A DNA stretch of 64,000 nucleotides, from contig SNVD02009519.1 in assembly GCA_013180625.2 (NCBI GenBank), positions 1,364,001-1,428,000 on the forward strand, in the 5' to 3' direction. This DNA is from Boswellia sacra. Its lineage: Eukaryota; Streptophyta; Magnoliopsida; Sapindales; Burseraceae. Shown here piece by piece: positions 12,901-23,945 of the stretch; within the stretch, counting starts at the first letter, position 1; every line of letters starts with the position of its first letter. Both the position numbers and the translations under genes were made by a program. The notes under the pieces are model-generated. The model did not search any database. It was given only the letters and a program-made list of their open reading frames with translations, and was not told the origin of the DNA.

Positions 12901-14733
12901 GCAATTTCATCTGACTGAAGAATGGGCTAAAATATCTATTCTATATGGAGGTCCAACAAATGCAATATTCTATTAGGAAACATGGGGTTTAGGTCAATAC
13001 AGAAAATTTTTTAGACTAGAGACTTTTTTTAATTTCTTCAGAAAAAAACTAATTTCTTTCTTATTGGAAAAATCATTTCATAGAAGTGATCAAGCTGTGA
13101 ACACAAAAATCAGGATAAAAAATCCTCAAAAGAGCTGGACATATCTTGAAAAAAGTAGCATCTCTGTCTCATGATGGACATTTTCCAACACAGCTTCCAT
13201 GGATGGTTAATAAAAAAGAAAGCACTTCTTTAATTACAATGAAAGAAAACCCAAAAATTTAATTTCAACTGATAACAAGGATGATATAAGACATTAAAAG
13301 CCAGTTCCAAGAATTAATACAAAGATTCTCTTGTTAGTAGTTGAGACAACTGGTGATATTATAATGCAAAAACAAACATCTGTGTCCTATTTGTAATCAC
13401 ATTTTTACACACATTTAAGCTCGTTATATCCTAAAACCTACCACATCAAAAGAACAACGGTTTGACCAAGAGAAGGGAAAGCATCTAATCTACATCACAA
13501 ATAACCATTTTTAAGATCTACCAAATGGATTGTTAATGCCATACGTAAGCCCATCTGAATAAATAAGCTAAAAAAACTGCAGCAGGTCCCGATCCATTCA
13601 TATCGAATAATCTTCTTTAACTCAAACACTACACATACTTTAAAGAAATCTAACTGTTCATGATTCGTATAAGCTCATATCCTTTTCAATAACAAGTCTT
13701 GCAAGCTCCAACATACAAAACTAACATCTTAACCGATTTCAGGCAACCAATAGAAGCTTAGAACTTCAAACAGAATGCAGCACGAATTGATGAATATATT
13801 CATCCAATAAAAATATATCAAATAGGACCAATAGATCTATTCGGACAAAACCATTAATTATTTTATAGAACAAAACCATAAATTGACCATGCATAGAAAC
13901 CCAAGTAAAACTGCACAATGTTAAAAGCTTGGGAAACTATCACTTAACATCATCTAGATCTTTCCTAGAAAAAAATAATAATAACAGTTCTTCATATTCT
14001 ACAACACTAACCATCAGAAAAGTGAAGCAATGCTAGTGGCTGGAACATTTTTGTGATGCCATCCCAGACACATTAAATAAGCTACTAATGCAACTAACAT
14101 TTGCACAAGATAACAAAACGTAAGAAATACATAAGCACGCAATAGCATAGACCATATACAACACTTAAATCCAGTTACCTTACCAGTTTTTTCATTTATT
14201 GCCAATTGCTTTACCGAGGAACGACTATGCTCTTCACCCTCAACAAATCTCTCACTTTTCCCTTCTTTCCCCTTCCTTTCTTTCTCCCTCTCCACTTCTC
14301 TACTCTCCTTTCGGCTCGATTCTCTGTGCTTCCCCTCACTCTTGGACCGCTGCGGCTCATCACTATCATCTCTCCTCTTACTCTTCGTTTCACTTGACCC
14401 TTTTGATTTCCTCGAACTCTCCATTCTATCATCCTCGCTACCGCCATTCCACCTGTCATTCGCACTGTCATCAGCTCGGTCTTTGCGCCGTTTCGTAGAG
14501 GAACTATATTCCTCAACATAGTCTCCATTTCCAGACCCAAACACGTCCTTACTGTCCTTCAAATCCAGCTTCCGCTTCTCACCTGAGCCGCCCGACTCCT
14601 TAGAAACCCTAACCCCACTGCTCTCATCTTTCCCTTTTCGTTCCTTCAAGCTCGAGTCCTTCTCGGAATCGGAGTAATCCCTCGCATCCCTCGAACTCCT
14701 CTTGCTTGATTTGTGCCTTGAACTTCTCGTCAT
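6961..14733 (-). CDS. RS/RD/RE-rich nuclear protein (AT5G53440-like), five exons
   Basis: Five exons join in frame on the minus strand: 14184-14733, 9834-10818, 8233-9592, 8045-8128 and 6961-7662. All introns are GT-AG, with phases 1, 2, 0 and 0, and the 3681 bases encode 1226 residues plus a TGA stop. The ATG at 14733 gives MTRSSRHKSSKRSSRD; upstream in-frame sequence has no ATG. Exon 1 (residues 1-184) is Ser/Arg/Lys/Glu-rich, exon 2 (184-512) holds a long DR/ER/DH repeat run, exon 3 (512-965) is Gly/Pro/Met-rich in its middle, and exon 5 (994-1226) is acidic and Ser/Pro-rich. The start and overall layout recall Arabidopsis AT5G53440 (annotated LOW protein: zinc finger CCCH domain protein), yet I see no CCCH finger. 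Composition suggests a nuclear, RNA-processing-associated role, which is inference. The first intron is unusually long (3365 bases). The 5' UTR probably begins near 15050-15150. Confidence 0.88.
10100..10480 (-). repeat. Low-complexity Asp/Arg/Glu/His codon repeat in exon 2
   Basis: Degenerate GATCGA/CGTGAT-type hexamers encode alternating DR, ER and DH dipeptides. Because the repeat is nearly symmetrical, long open frames appear on both strands here; only the minus strand is spliced in frame with the rest of the gene. Such RD/RE tracts are typical of nuclear RNA-binding or splicing-associated proteins. Confidence 0.85.
10819..14183 (-). other. Long first intron of the RS/RD-rich gene
   Basis: A 3365-base GT-AG intron (donor G|GTAAGG at 14184/14183, acceptor CACAG at 10819). 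It is AT-rich with no recognisable coding sequence or transposon ends. A short G-rich patch occurs near 11980-12020. The phase-1 donor plus the two bases at the start of exon 2 make a GAT codon, which supports the join. Confidence 0.75.
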
Positions 14734-15183
14734 CACTGTAGATTGCCAATTTTGAAAAACCCCAACTGTGTTCAACACTTGGAATCCTGAACCCAAACCC
14801 TAATTTCACGCAATCAAACACTCAAAAATTTCTCAAAACCCTAACTTCGCAAAACGAAAACAAAAAAAATACCAAAACAAAACCCGAGTAGAAATAAATA
14901 TGTGTGGGATTCGAAGGCTTTTTTAAGTGCACGAACTGTAGAAACCCTAAGCGGACAGGATCACCGGAGATTGAAGTTCTAAGGGCGGCTACGAGATTGG
15001 GATCGGAAATGAGGAAAATTACGAGAGGACCAGGAAGAGAGAGATGGAGGTTTGGAGATTGAAGCGAGGATAAATGTGGAAGAGCATGCGATGTTGGAGA
15101 AAACAGGTGTGCTGTGCTGTGAGGGCTCTTTGTGTTTTTTTTTTTTTTTTTTTTTTGGTTTATCGAGAGAGTTAACAAGACTC

Positions 15184-15530
15184 GCAGGAGACTTGGGGAT
15201 GATTCTCGCTGATTTGACGATTTTGCCCTCAGATGTTTTACTTTATTATGGTATTGTCCTTTTGTTGGGTCTGGATTAAATTAATGATTATTAATAATCA
15301 TGATCGACTGACTGCGTTGCTTAGCAACACCCAATTAGAACACGACACGTTAGTATAATTGAAAAACCCAACCCAGTTGACTCTAGTCCAGTTGTGTTTA
15401 CGTGTTAGGAGTACAAATTTACCATTTTGATGTATTTACTATTTATTGTAATCATATGTTTACACGATTATTTTGAAAATCACATGCTCAAGAGAAAAAC
15501 ATAATTCACAAAAAAATATTTTAAAAACCA
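15184..15530. promoter_or_regulatory. Upstream region of the RS/RD-rich gene, copy 1 of a duplication
   Basis: This lies immediately upstream of the presumed transcription start of the minus-strand gene, next to a poly-T/poly-A tract at about 15128-15153. It is a diverged direct copy of 16065-16445. Best conserved are GTTTTACTTTATTA, GATTAAATTAATGATTA and a block at 15330-15359 containing CCAATTAGAAC and CGACACGTTAGTATAAT, which includes an ACGT core. The regulatory role is inferred from position only. Confidence 0.45.
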
Positions 15531-16064
15531 CATGGTTATCAGTTCTCTTGAAAAGTTCAAACAAAAAACATTGTAATTTTAAATTTTGTTTAATGACGTC
15601 TAGATTGGTAGTATGAATTGTTTTAAGGACCTTAATAATAGGTTTCATTAAAATTTTGAGACTATATTTTAATTTGGAAAATTCTGTAAATTACTCGTTA
15701 ATTTAACTCCCATTATGTACATTAATGGATCCATTTTAGTTCATTTTGATTAAAACAAAAATTATTCCAACCTTACCTTCACATATATGATCCCATATTT
15801 AAATAATTTCCAGACTTTTTATATGCGACACCTTAATTGAAAGAAGTAATGGCGTTCGCTCTAGTTCGATTGTATACAAATAAACTTTCATATTACTCGG
15901 GTAGGTCAAATCAGAATAAATTTGGATAAACTTTCCATCTAAGATGCGGATTGGATAAAAAGTGAAAAAAAATTTCAAAAATTAGAGAAAATAACCCCAA
16001 TCGAGGAATTATTTTGATTTTTAACCTATTTGTTTTATTATCTAGTTAAATTAAAATTTGAAAA

Positions 16065-16445
16065 TGAAGACTTGGGGACGATCCTGGAGACGATGTTGCC
16101 CTCTGGTGTTTTACTTTATTACGGTATTCTCCTCTTGTTGGCTTTGGATTAAATTAATGATTAATAACCATGGTCTAGTGATTGAGTTGTGTAGTAATTC
16201 CCAATTAGAACCCGACACGTTAGTATAATCGGAAGAGGCAAACCGAGTTGACGCTAGTCTAGTCCGGTTGTGTTTAACGCTTGGGAATGCAAATTTTACC
16301 ATGTTGAAGTATTAACTATTTAATCTAATTAAATATTTTTTTTTAAATTTAAGTATTTCAAGTAAAAAATATGCTTCACAAAACTATTTTGAAAAACGCA
16401 TAGTCAATATAAGAATATAATTCACAAAAATATTTTGAAAAACAC
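16065..16445. repeat. Copy 2 of the duplicated upstream region
   Basis: A direct copy of 15184-15530 in the same orientation, offset by about 880 bp. It begins at GAAGACTTGGGGACGAT and ends around AATTCACAAAAATATTTTGAAA. Small indels and many substitutions show that it is not recent. The block CGACACGTTAGTATAAT at 16214-16230 is identical in both copies. No gene is attached to this copy. Confidence 0.7.
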
Positions 16446-17412
16446 TGTCTATTTATGTATTTAGGTACATTAGGAGTGACTTCAGTTTAGAAGCAAGACT
16501 GGCAAGAAGTTGCCAAAAAAACTCAGAAAATATTAAACCCTTAATTATTTACCGGAAAATTTGATTGGAATGATCTTGGTGAAATATCATTATAGGATTT
16601 ATGCAAAAATAAGAATTGGAAAAGAAAGCTGCAAATCTTCCCTCTTAATTCTTGTAATAGTATGATTCAAAACTTCAAATGCTACAAATATGGTGTGCTT
16701 AATGGGAGGAATGGGGTTTCCGTTTCCTCTTTAAGAAATCATAAGACTCTCATTTAGCCAATTACTTGTGCAACTGTTAAAGCTCGTAGATTGAGTTATC
16801 AACAAAACAATTTAAGTACTAGGGAACTTCTGTCTCTGAACTGTTATCATAACTATAGTGATTGTCATCTTGCTTGTTATAATTCAAATAAGTAGCAAAT
16901 AAATTACAATAGATTTTCTGCTCTTTTTCATTGACATGCTTCTAATCAGTAGCAGTCGAGCAACTTTGATTTACTCTGTCTATAGTCAAATCTGTAAGGA
17001 TAACTTCGAATTCCGAACTGCGGGAAATTAATGGGTTTATTTAAGATGGAAGCAATATTGTCAGGCAAGCAGGAGTTCTATGCAAATATCTGTGTAGCTA
17101 ATTTATTCCATTTTACTCTATGCACCTCATGTTATAACAGTATCCATCAAATTGCCAAGGACTTGCTTTACTTTTCCCCATTTCTTTGTATTTGTTTTAG
17201 CTCTAGTTTTGCCGCTGTTGAACATATTGTGAATATGCAACGATAGCTTTAGAAGGAGATCACTTCTTGTTCTCATTTGCATTTGTGTATAAATTTGTCG
17301 CATATATTGCATCATTTTGGAGAAAACCCGGCAATCGAAGCACATATTTTCCCACTCTCTCTCAAATAATATTAATAATAATAGTTGTAGCTGTGTAACT
17401 AAGAAGACACCT

Positions 17413-17571
17413 CTTTTTTAGGAGTAATTCTGCGGTACAGCCGCTGCATTGCAGTAGACGGCCCAGATCCCGCCACGTAGGCACCTCACGCTGATGTGGC
17501 GCCTACATGGCGCCTCCTGGTTGCATCCGCTGCAATGCAGCGGATGTACCACATAATTACTCCTTTTTTAG
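17413..17571. mobile_element. 141-bp MITE with 9-bp target duplication
   Basis: The element at 17422-17562 has TIRs of about 32 bp (left GAGTAATTCTGCGGTACAG, right end on the minus strand GAGTAATTATGTGGTACAT, both continuing into CCGCTGCATTGCAG). It is flanked by the direct repeat CTTTTTTAG (17413-17421 and 17563-17571). The interior is GC-rich (CCACGTAGGCACC). The 9-bp duplication suggests a Mutator-type MITE. Confidence 0.85.
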
Positions 17572-17774
17572 TATTTGCTTTTGTCAAGTGTGCCAGTGAA
17601 TTGTACATGCATTTTAGTTACTAGAATTTTTCCTGTTCCAAGAAGCTGATTTCACTAGTTATGATATTTAGTTATTTTTTGTGATTCTATTGCATATTTA
17701 CTACAGCAAATTTTTGCTATGAAATGCTCAAGTCTTTTAATTCTTTTTTTTTTTTTTTTTTTTTTGGGGGTCAG

Positions 17775-17834
17775 TTGAAAACTGTTAGGGAAGCTGTGAA
17801 CTTCGCTATCACTGGAAGCGTCGATCAACCGCTG
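17775..17834 (+). pseudogene. Exon-like fragment of an unidentified gene
   Basis: Sixty bases are bounded by TCAG on the left, after a poly-T tract, and GTATTG on the right. They read LKTVREAVNFAITGSVDQPL in one frame. The size, splice-like borders and codon composition look like a real internal exon, but no partner exons could be joined with confidence and no family is recognised. Confidence 0.3.
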
Positions 17835-18850
17835 GTATTGCCTTTGCCTTTTGCTAGCTGTAACACTTGTCATACTGGAAGGTCTTATTGCTGAATTTCA
17901 AAATTAATTATTTTAATGAATGCAACCGGCACTTCTCCATAAATGATATCAGAGATTTGTTGAAAAATAATAATCTGTGTCTTGTTCCTTTTTGCTAGTA
18001 TTTTACTTTCCCCTTTTCTCCTTCAAAAGAAAAAAAAATAACAAAACAAAAATCTACATTTCTTCTGTTTTCTAGGGCCTCCCTTCTATGAAGGTAAAAT
18101 ATTATTTGAGCAAAATTTGACTCATCTACCGGTTTTGTAACCATTATTCGAAGTTTCACTGGAGGAATGAAACCTCTGCCCCACTGAGTAGGTTGGGTTG
18201 AGCCATCTCTCTATCTCTATCTCTCTCTTGATAAGATTAGTGTTTAATTTGGACTTGACTCCCCCAGATATAGAAGCCAGACTTGTTTTAGAATGATTTT
18301 AATGCATTCATATTCTTTGTGAATATTTGTAGTTCAATTTATCTCCTCGTGATGAAAATTTCTGTTTGATGGGAGAGAACTGGGTTTGACCAATCCATTC
18401 CCCTGGATGTCTGGTTTGTGAAAGATTTTTAGCCATAACTTAATGTTCTGCTTTGATTAGAGGTGTTGTCTATGATAGCTTTATGATGTTCTCTATTATT
18501 GTTATTATTCCTTCATCACTGGCCCTGTTATAATCAGTAAATATAACGGGTAGTAAAATAAATAGAAAGACTGTGAATCAAGTTTCTTTAAGTTGCTGTT
18601 TTTGGTTTTGGACAAAGCAACTCTATTTTTGGTTGGACGTTTTGGCAAGAAATTGCCAACCACGATTGGACCCTTTGGCCGCACAGGCTAAGTTTATGGA
18701 GCAGTGGGAAAGCAAGAACTAAGTAAAGCGTCTAAATTTCATCTGCAGTCGAAGGCTGTGCCGAAACCTTGCTCCCTTTTTCAATAAGAATCAAATGCTT
18801 CCACGTTGAATGTGTACTCATACAATTTTTCACATTTGGGTCGAGCGAAG

Positions 18851-19625
18851 AATTCTTTAAGGGTAGATTTTTTTTTTAATTTTTATTTCAAATATGTCTG
18901 AATTTAACTCAAATTTAAATAGATTTTAATATAAAAATTTGAATTAATATAAAAATTTAAATGATATAATTGTTTTTTATTTGCTAGTGTCTCACTCTAA
19001 GTCTTAAGTTTTTTTTTTAAAGTTAAAAATATCTTAAAATTATTGAATTAACATATATGTCTTTATTTGATATTCACAAAATATATTTTATATTTACAAG
19101 TTATGTAAACATATGCATCTAAAAATTTAGTAAAGTTAAAATTGAATTACGCAAGTGATTGATAAAAAGTAATATATTTTTAATTTATTTTCTTATAAAT
19201 GAAGCGAAAAATTTGAAAACAAAATATATATAAATAACCATATAATTTTATAATATTAATTAAATAAACTAATAATATGTTAATAATTACAAAATTAAAG
19301 AATATGAATAGTATATGTAATAGGTTAGATAAGCGAATTATAATTAAAAAAAAAAAGTTTACACAGAATAGGCAATGATACAAAATAACAATGATAATTT
19401 AGAAAATAAAAAAGGCATTCAAATCAAAGCTAAAGATTTTAATTTTTTTTATTCTAATAATTTTATTTGATTCTCATATTTAAGTTAAAAATTCAATCAA
19501 CTTAAAATATCTAAATGATTGACAATAAGTTATATTCAGTCTTTAAATGTAAAACAATCAGTCCCCTAATTAATTTTTAGTTTCAGGTAGCATATTACCA
19601 CCTACAAAAGTTGGTCCTAAAGTTG
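18851..19625. other. AT-rich intergenic DNA
   Basis: No gene, TIR pair or repeat could be supported. Poly-T and poly-A runs produce short spurious open frames. Confidence 0.5.
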
Positions 19626-19629
19626 TTCG

Positions 19630-20565
19630 TATTACTATCTCACTTAAGAGCACTTAAAAGACTTTTTATCACTTAATTTTAATAACTTAATAACATGTTT
19701 GTTTGTTTTTTTTTTAAATACGTTTTAAGTGAATGAATTGATTTTAATATGACATATTTATCCTTATTATGAAAACTAAAATATATTGATATTTGATATG
19801 GTATAATTTTAAAAATTGAAAATAATTAATAAAATTAAGTCAAGATATGAATAATTAATCATAAATAATAATTTACCTATTATAAAAAGACATCTTTATT
19901 TAAATATGTAAATATATCATGATGATTTAAATATAAATCTAATCAAATAAAGTACTTTTATTTATTTCACTTAAAAATAAAATTTTACAATATGTGCCAC
20001 CGCCAATATTGCGCATCCAGTAGCAACTCCAATGCTAAAATGATCCCCTTCTCACGATTTACATGATTGTGTAATTGTTTTTAGTTGATAAACAATTGTT
20101 TGGTCGAAGGATGCCAAAAAAGATTTGATGGTTGGATGTTTATTGGCCTTTAACGACCAAACGATGTTCATGAATCCGTAAATACGCTGAAATCCTTATA
20201 GATTGAGATGAGCAAGCCATGATGGTGCTAGCGGTGTTGTTAGATGGACATCCCCAGTGACAGTCAGTGGTGGTGGTAACGACTATTGTCCGACGATCTC
20301 CTACCCTGATTTCTTTTCTGAACTTCTAAATAAATAAAATAAAATTTTAATATAAATATATTTATTATTTTTATATTTTATTTTAGTTAATAAATGTAAG
20401 GGTATCTGTGGATTAGCATTTGCCATTTGCTATTTAGATTTAAGTGAAAATTTTTTACTTCGTCTAACAAGTGATTTACCACTTAAATTAAGTGATAATT
20501 TTGTAAAAAAAACAAGAACTAATCACTTAAATATTTTTAGACTTAAAGTGATAAGTAGAGAAGCC
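19630..20565. mobile_element. Probable non-autonomous DNA element with CACTTAA-rich ends
   Basis: Both ends are rich in CACTTAA/TTAAGTG motifs in opposite orientation, and the centre (about 19990-20320) is an isolated GC-richer, non-coding island. That architecture fits a non-autonomous TIR element. Exact termini and a target duplication could not be fixed. Confidence 0.3.
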
Positions 20566-20574
20566 AAATAGCCC

Positions 20575-20960
20575 CTAAGAGTACGTTTTGCGTACTGTAT
20601 AAGATTGTATAAATTTTGTAGGAATGGATTGTATTGGATTGAATAGAATAGAATTAGAAATGGGTTATACTGCACTATGTTTGATATAGTATTAAACTGG
20701 ATAGGATTATTTATGATAATTTAAAAAATTAATTAATTAAGAAAAAGTGTATACAATGACAATTAGAAAACCTAATTATTTAAAATTTTAAAAAATAAAT
20801 ATTTTATAAATATAATAAATTATTTAATTAAAATTTTAAATTTCAATAAATTCTGATTAAATTTTTAATCATTTTATTATTAATTTTATGTCCTCACCAT
20901 TTACAAAATTGCTTAATTAGAATTTTGTTTTAAATTTTAATATTTGATTTGATGCTTAAA
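20575..20960. mobile_element. Degenerate MITE-like sequence related to 4912-5657
   Basis: GGAATGGATTGTATTGGATT and GGATAGGATTATTTATGATA motifs, followed by an AT-rich tract, resemble the end of the element at 4912-5657. The right end is not clear. Confidence 0.25.
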
Positions 20961-21930
20961 AAAATATTGATAAAACACGCAGCTTGCTTATCTTGCCTTA
21001 ATTAACCCAAGGAGCAGCGGTTAACTATTGCATAAAAAGTTAAGCATTTATAAACTGCAATGCTATTAGGGGTATCAATTTTCAACAAGACACATAAATT
21101 AGCAAGTTTGGATTTGCCTTGATTGTATTCGTGTCAAATTTTTCAACTTAATTAATAATCATGTCATATTTATCTTGAGGGTTTGTACTTGTAAGTGAAT
21201 CTGTTTATGACACGATTTACTCGATTGACATTAATATAAATTAAAATATAATAACATGATTCACACAAATTCAAAGTAAAATGTGATTAATGATGCAACT
21301 AATATAAACACAATCTTATAATTTTTAATATTTTTTACCCTATTAAGAAATAAAAATGGTGATATTGTCTATATAAAGGGGAGAAGTCTACAAACACCCT
21401 TAAGGTTTGGCTTAACTATAAGTTAAGGACAGTCAAACTTTAAACTGATAAGTTAGTCCCTGATTTTAATATTTTGTTTGATTTGATTGAAAGTAATTTA
21501 GATATTTGATAGAAAGAGACACAAACCTCTCTCAAGGTTTCTTGAAATCCTACATATCCACATTAGGTTTTTAAAAATCTCAAATAATTATCATTGTTAT
21601 CAATCTCTATCAAAATTTTTGTTATGTATATCAATAAAATTAATAGACTAATGAAATTATTTTCTAACTTTAATATTAAAATAGGTGTCGTAATTAAGAA
21701 TTAATATATTATATACTAAATAAATATAATAAAAACAACTAATAATTTATTATAAGTATTATATTAAAAAATTATAAAAGTTCACCAACAAATACTTTAA
21801 CAAAATTTGACAGATACTTTTAATTTATTATTGGTAAATAATTGAATAAAAAATCTATGAAGGTAAAAATTCATTTTCCTATGTGAGACATACTATCAAT
21901 AATAACTTTGTTTTATTTTATATTTTATAC

Positions 21931-21931
<1 letters not shown>

Positions 21932-21988
<57 letters not shown>
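21932..21988. repeat. (CT)n microsatellite
   Basis: About 25 CT units with one or two interruptions at the right end. Confidence 0.95.
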
Positions 21989-22158
21989 GTATAAGAATCA
22001 TAAGATTGGGAATTATTTTTTCTTGCAATTGATGACAAATGGTTGCTGATTGGACTTTTCTATAATGTAAAAAAATAATTAAAAAAATTATACTCTAGTA
22101 TTGATTTTTCTAAATTAAAAAATTTATACATATTTAATAGGTACCTTGTTATATTTTA

Positions 22159-22365
22159 AATTTAAAGTTAGAGGACAACTTCATAAATATATTATTTTTA
22201 TTGATATAATAATGTAAAAGTTTATATAAATTGACGGGAAAAATCAATACTAGAGTATAATTTTTTAAATCAATACCTTTTTTAATATTAAAGTTAGAAG
22301 ACAACTTCATAAATATATTATTTTTATTGATATAATAATGTAAAAGTTTATATAAATTGACGGTA
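22159..22365. repeat. Tandem duplication inside repeat family A
   Basis: Two nearly identical blocks of about 82 bp at 22159-22240 and 22283-22364 share AAAGTTAGA, GACAACTTCATAAATATATT and AATGTAAAAGTTTATATAAA. The copy-2 element (around 28980-29060) has only one such unit, so the duplication arose after the two elements separated. Confidence 0.75.
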
Positions 22366-22424
22366 AGGGGAGATATGTGATATTGTATAAATTTGAGGTG
22401 ACAATATATATGGAATTTTAAGTA

Positions 22425-22635
22425 GAGTAATGCTAGGTATACAAGGTATATAACCAAGTTGTATAACCTAACTCATACAACCTGATATAGTACAAATTTA
22501 CTAGGTGAATAAAAATAAAAAATAAATTAAATAATTTTTAATAAATAAAATGAGACCTATACATTCAATGAATTTATATTATATCATATTGTATTAGTTA
22601 GGTTATATAACTTGGTTGTATACCTAGCATTGCTC
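22425..22635. mobile_element. Palindromic MITE nested in repeat A
   Basis: Ends are inverted: GAGTAATGCTAGGTATACAA from 22425, and GAGCAATGCTAGGTATACAA on the minus strand from 22635. Both continue into CCAAGTT.TATAACCTAAC. The whole 211 bp can fold on itself. No clear target duplication was found. The corresponding position in the second copy of repeat A (near 29112) lacks it. Confidence 0.7.
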
Positions 22636-22783
22636 TTTCAAGAAACCTCATTTGTACATTTTTTTAAAATACCAAATTTACCCTCTATCAAATTAAAATC
22701 ATAGATTAATTTACTAGTTCAAAGTTTGACTGTCCTTAACTTTACTTACAATTTAGCTAAACCTCCGTCATATTTGTGAACTT

Positions 22784-23378
22784 TAAGTAATGAACATGGG
22801 ACCGCAAGGTTTTGGTTAAAAAAAAAAAAAACACTTAGCCTCCAACTTTTCAGATGTAACTATTGACCCCTAATTTTAATTGTCCGTTAGTGGATTCGTT
22901 GACTTATACAAAAATCTATTCTCAACGAATACTTTACCCTTTTGTCTTATTTTAAAAGTAATACAATAAAAAGTATTCATGAAAAAAAAATTAAATAGAA
23001 AAAGAAAATCAATATAACAAAATTACATCATTAATAATAAAATAAGAGAAAATAATAAAACTATATTTGAAAAATAAATAAATAAGTAAATAATACAAAC
23101 AACAACCCTAACCTAACCAAGCATCACATTTTTAAAGTAACTTAAAATTTAATTGGGCATCGTAAACCTGATTCAATTCAACAACTTCAAAACACCATAT
23201 AAAATTTAAATAATTTCTAAAAACATTATCTTTATTATCAAAACCTAATTTCTTCTCGATTCAACATTGTTAAAAAAAAATAGCAAATCAAATCATAGAA
23301 AACAAAACATTCTAATTGAACATCAAATTTATCCAAACACCTCTAACTTTTCAGATAGTAACATATTGAAAAAAGGAG
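22784..23378. other. AT-rich intergenic DNA
   Basis: No gene recognised. CTCCAACTTTTCAGAT near 22840 recurs in similar form (CTCTAACTTTTCAGAT) near 23342, a possible remnant of a terminal repeat. Confidence 0.4.
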
Positions 23379-23403
23379 AAGCCTATAAATATCCTGAGCT
23401 TTA
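23379..23403. repeat. Repeat A copy 2, left part (split by the chromovirus)
   Basis: AAGCCTATAAATATCC matches the left end of repeat A copy 1 (21384). The copy resumes at 28262 after the retrotransposon, so this is the left half of its insertion site. TTTA at 23400-23403 is repeated at 28262-28265. Confidence 0.65.
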
Positions 23404-23912
23404 TGTTATGACCTGCCCAATTTACTTGTTAGAGTAGCCCAAATATGTATAAAGCTTGGCCTAGCTTCTAGAAAGCTTGCAAGCCCAAACCCATCTTTTA
23501 GAATTCTCTAGCAAGATAAGTTCTAGAATTCTCTCTTATACACATCTACTCTTGTACTTATCTACTCTTGTACATATCTAGTAGATCATTCTAGATAGTG
23601 AATTAGGAACCTTAGATACATTAGATCTTAGTCATTTATTTGAGAGGTGGTTCACTATAAAATCCCCTCCAAGGCTCATTTGTAAATCATCCAAGCAAAT
23701 CCAAGCAACCAATCATTGTAAAGCTTTCTTTCTTAACAATACTTGTCTCCATCTTCCATCTCTTCTCTTCTTGCCTACAAAGCTCTTTGGCTCAACGATC
23801 TTCTCTTCTCCTTGAGCGAGAAGGCAAATCACTAGGCTTACTTAGCAACTTTTGAGTTCAAGTTGCCTAAGTGCCGCACGAGTGTGCTGCGCAAACTTCT
23901 AAGCTCGTGACA
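23404..23912 (+). repeat. 5' LTR of the chromovirus
   Basis: 509 bp, starts TGTTATGACC and ends GCTCGTGACA. It matches 27732-28261 with scattered substitutions and small indels. CTATAAAATCCC at about 23654 is a plausible TATA box. Confidence 0.93.
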
Positions 23913-23914
23913 AT

Positions 23915-23926
23915 TGGTATCAGAGC
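23915..23926 (+). promoter_or_regulatory. Primer binding site, initiator tRNA-Met
   Basis: TGGTATCAGAGC lies two bases after the 5' LTR. It is complementary to the 3' end of plant initiator tRNA-Met, the usual primer for plant LTR retrotransposons. Confidence 0.95.
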
Positions 23927-23945
23927 ACGGTTCGAGCACAAGAGC

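Larger units (their letters stand above)
16446..18850 (+). other. Intergenic DNA with gene-relic sequence
   Basis: Moderate base composition and intron-like T-rich tracts distinguish this from the AT-rich DNA on either side, so it is probably the remains of an old gene or a non-coding transcript. The best pieces are an exon-like block at 17775-17834 and a possible C-terminal end near 18668-18721 (reading DPLAAQAKFMEQWESKN then stop). I cannot join these or name the gene. A MITE lies at 17422-17562. Confidence 0.35.
21384..22783. mobile_element. Inverted-repeat element, copy 1 (repeat family A)
   Basis: The left part (AAGTCTACAAACACCC... GTTAAGGACAGTCAAACTTT) recurs inverted at the right end, where the minus strand from 22783 reads AAGTTCACAAATATG... 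GTTAAGGACAGTCAAACTTT. The inverted repeats cover roughly 150 bp each. The interior holds a (CT)n microsatellite, a tandem duplication (22159-22365) and a nested MITE (22425-22635), but no coding sequence. No target duplication is evident. A second copy of this family is interrupted by the chromovirus at 23404-28261. Confidence 0.6.

Noticed and set aside
14734..14796. In-frame upstream extension of exon 1 of the RS/RD-rich gene
   Set aside because: The extension has no ATG. The first ATG is at 14733 and matches the family start.
22149..22457. 102-residue minus-strand open frame
   Set aside because: It contains the same 21-residue stretch twice because it reads through a tandem DNA duplication in an AT-rich transposon; it is not a gene.
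23915..23926. tRNA-Met gene
   Set aside because: Only the 12-base complement of a tRNA 3' end is present, directly after an LTR, so it is a primer binding site.
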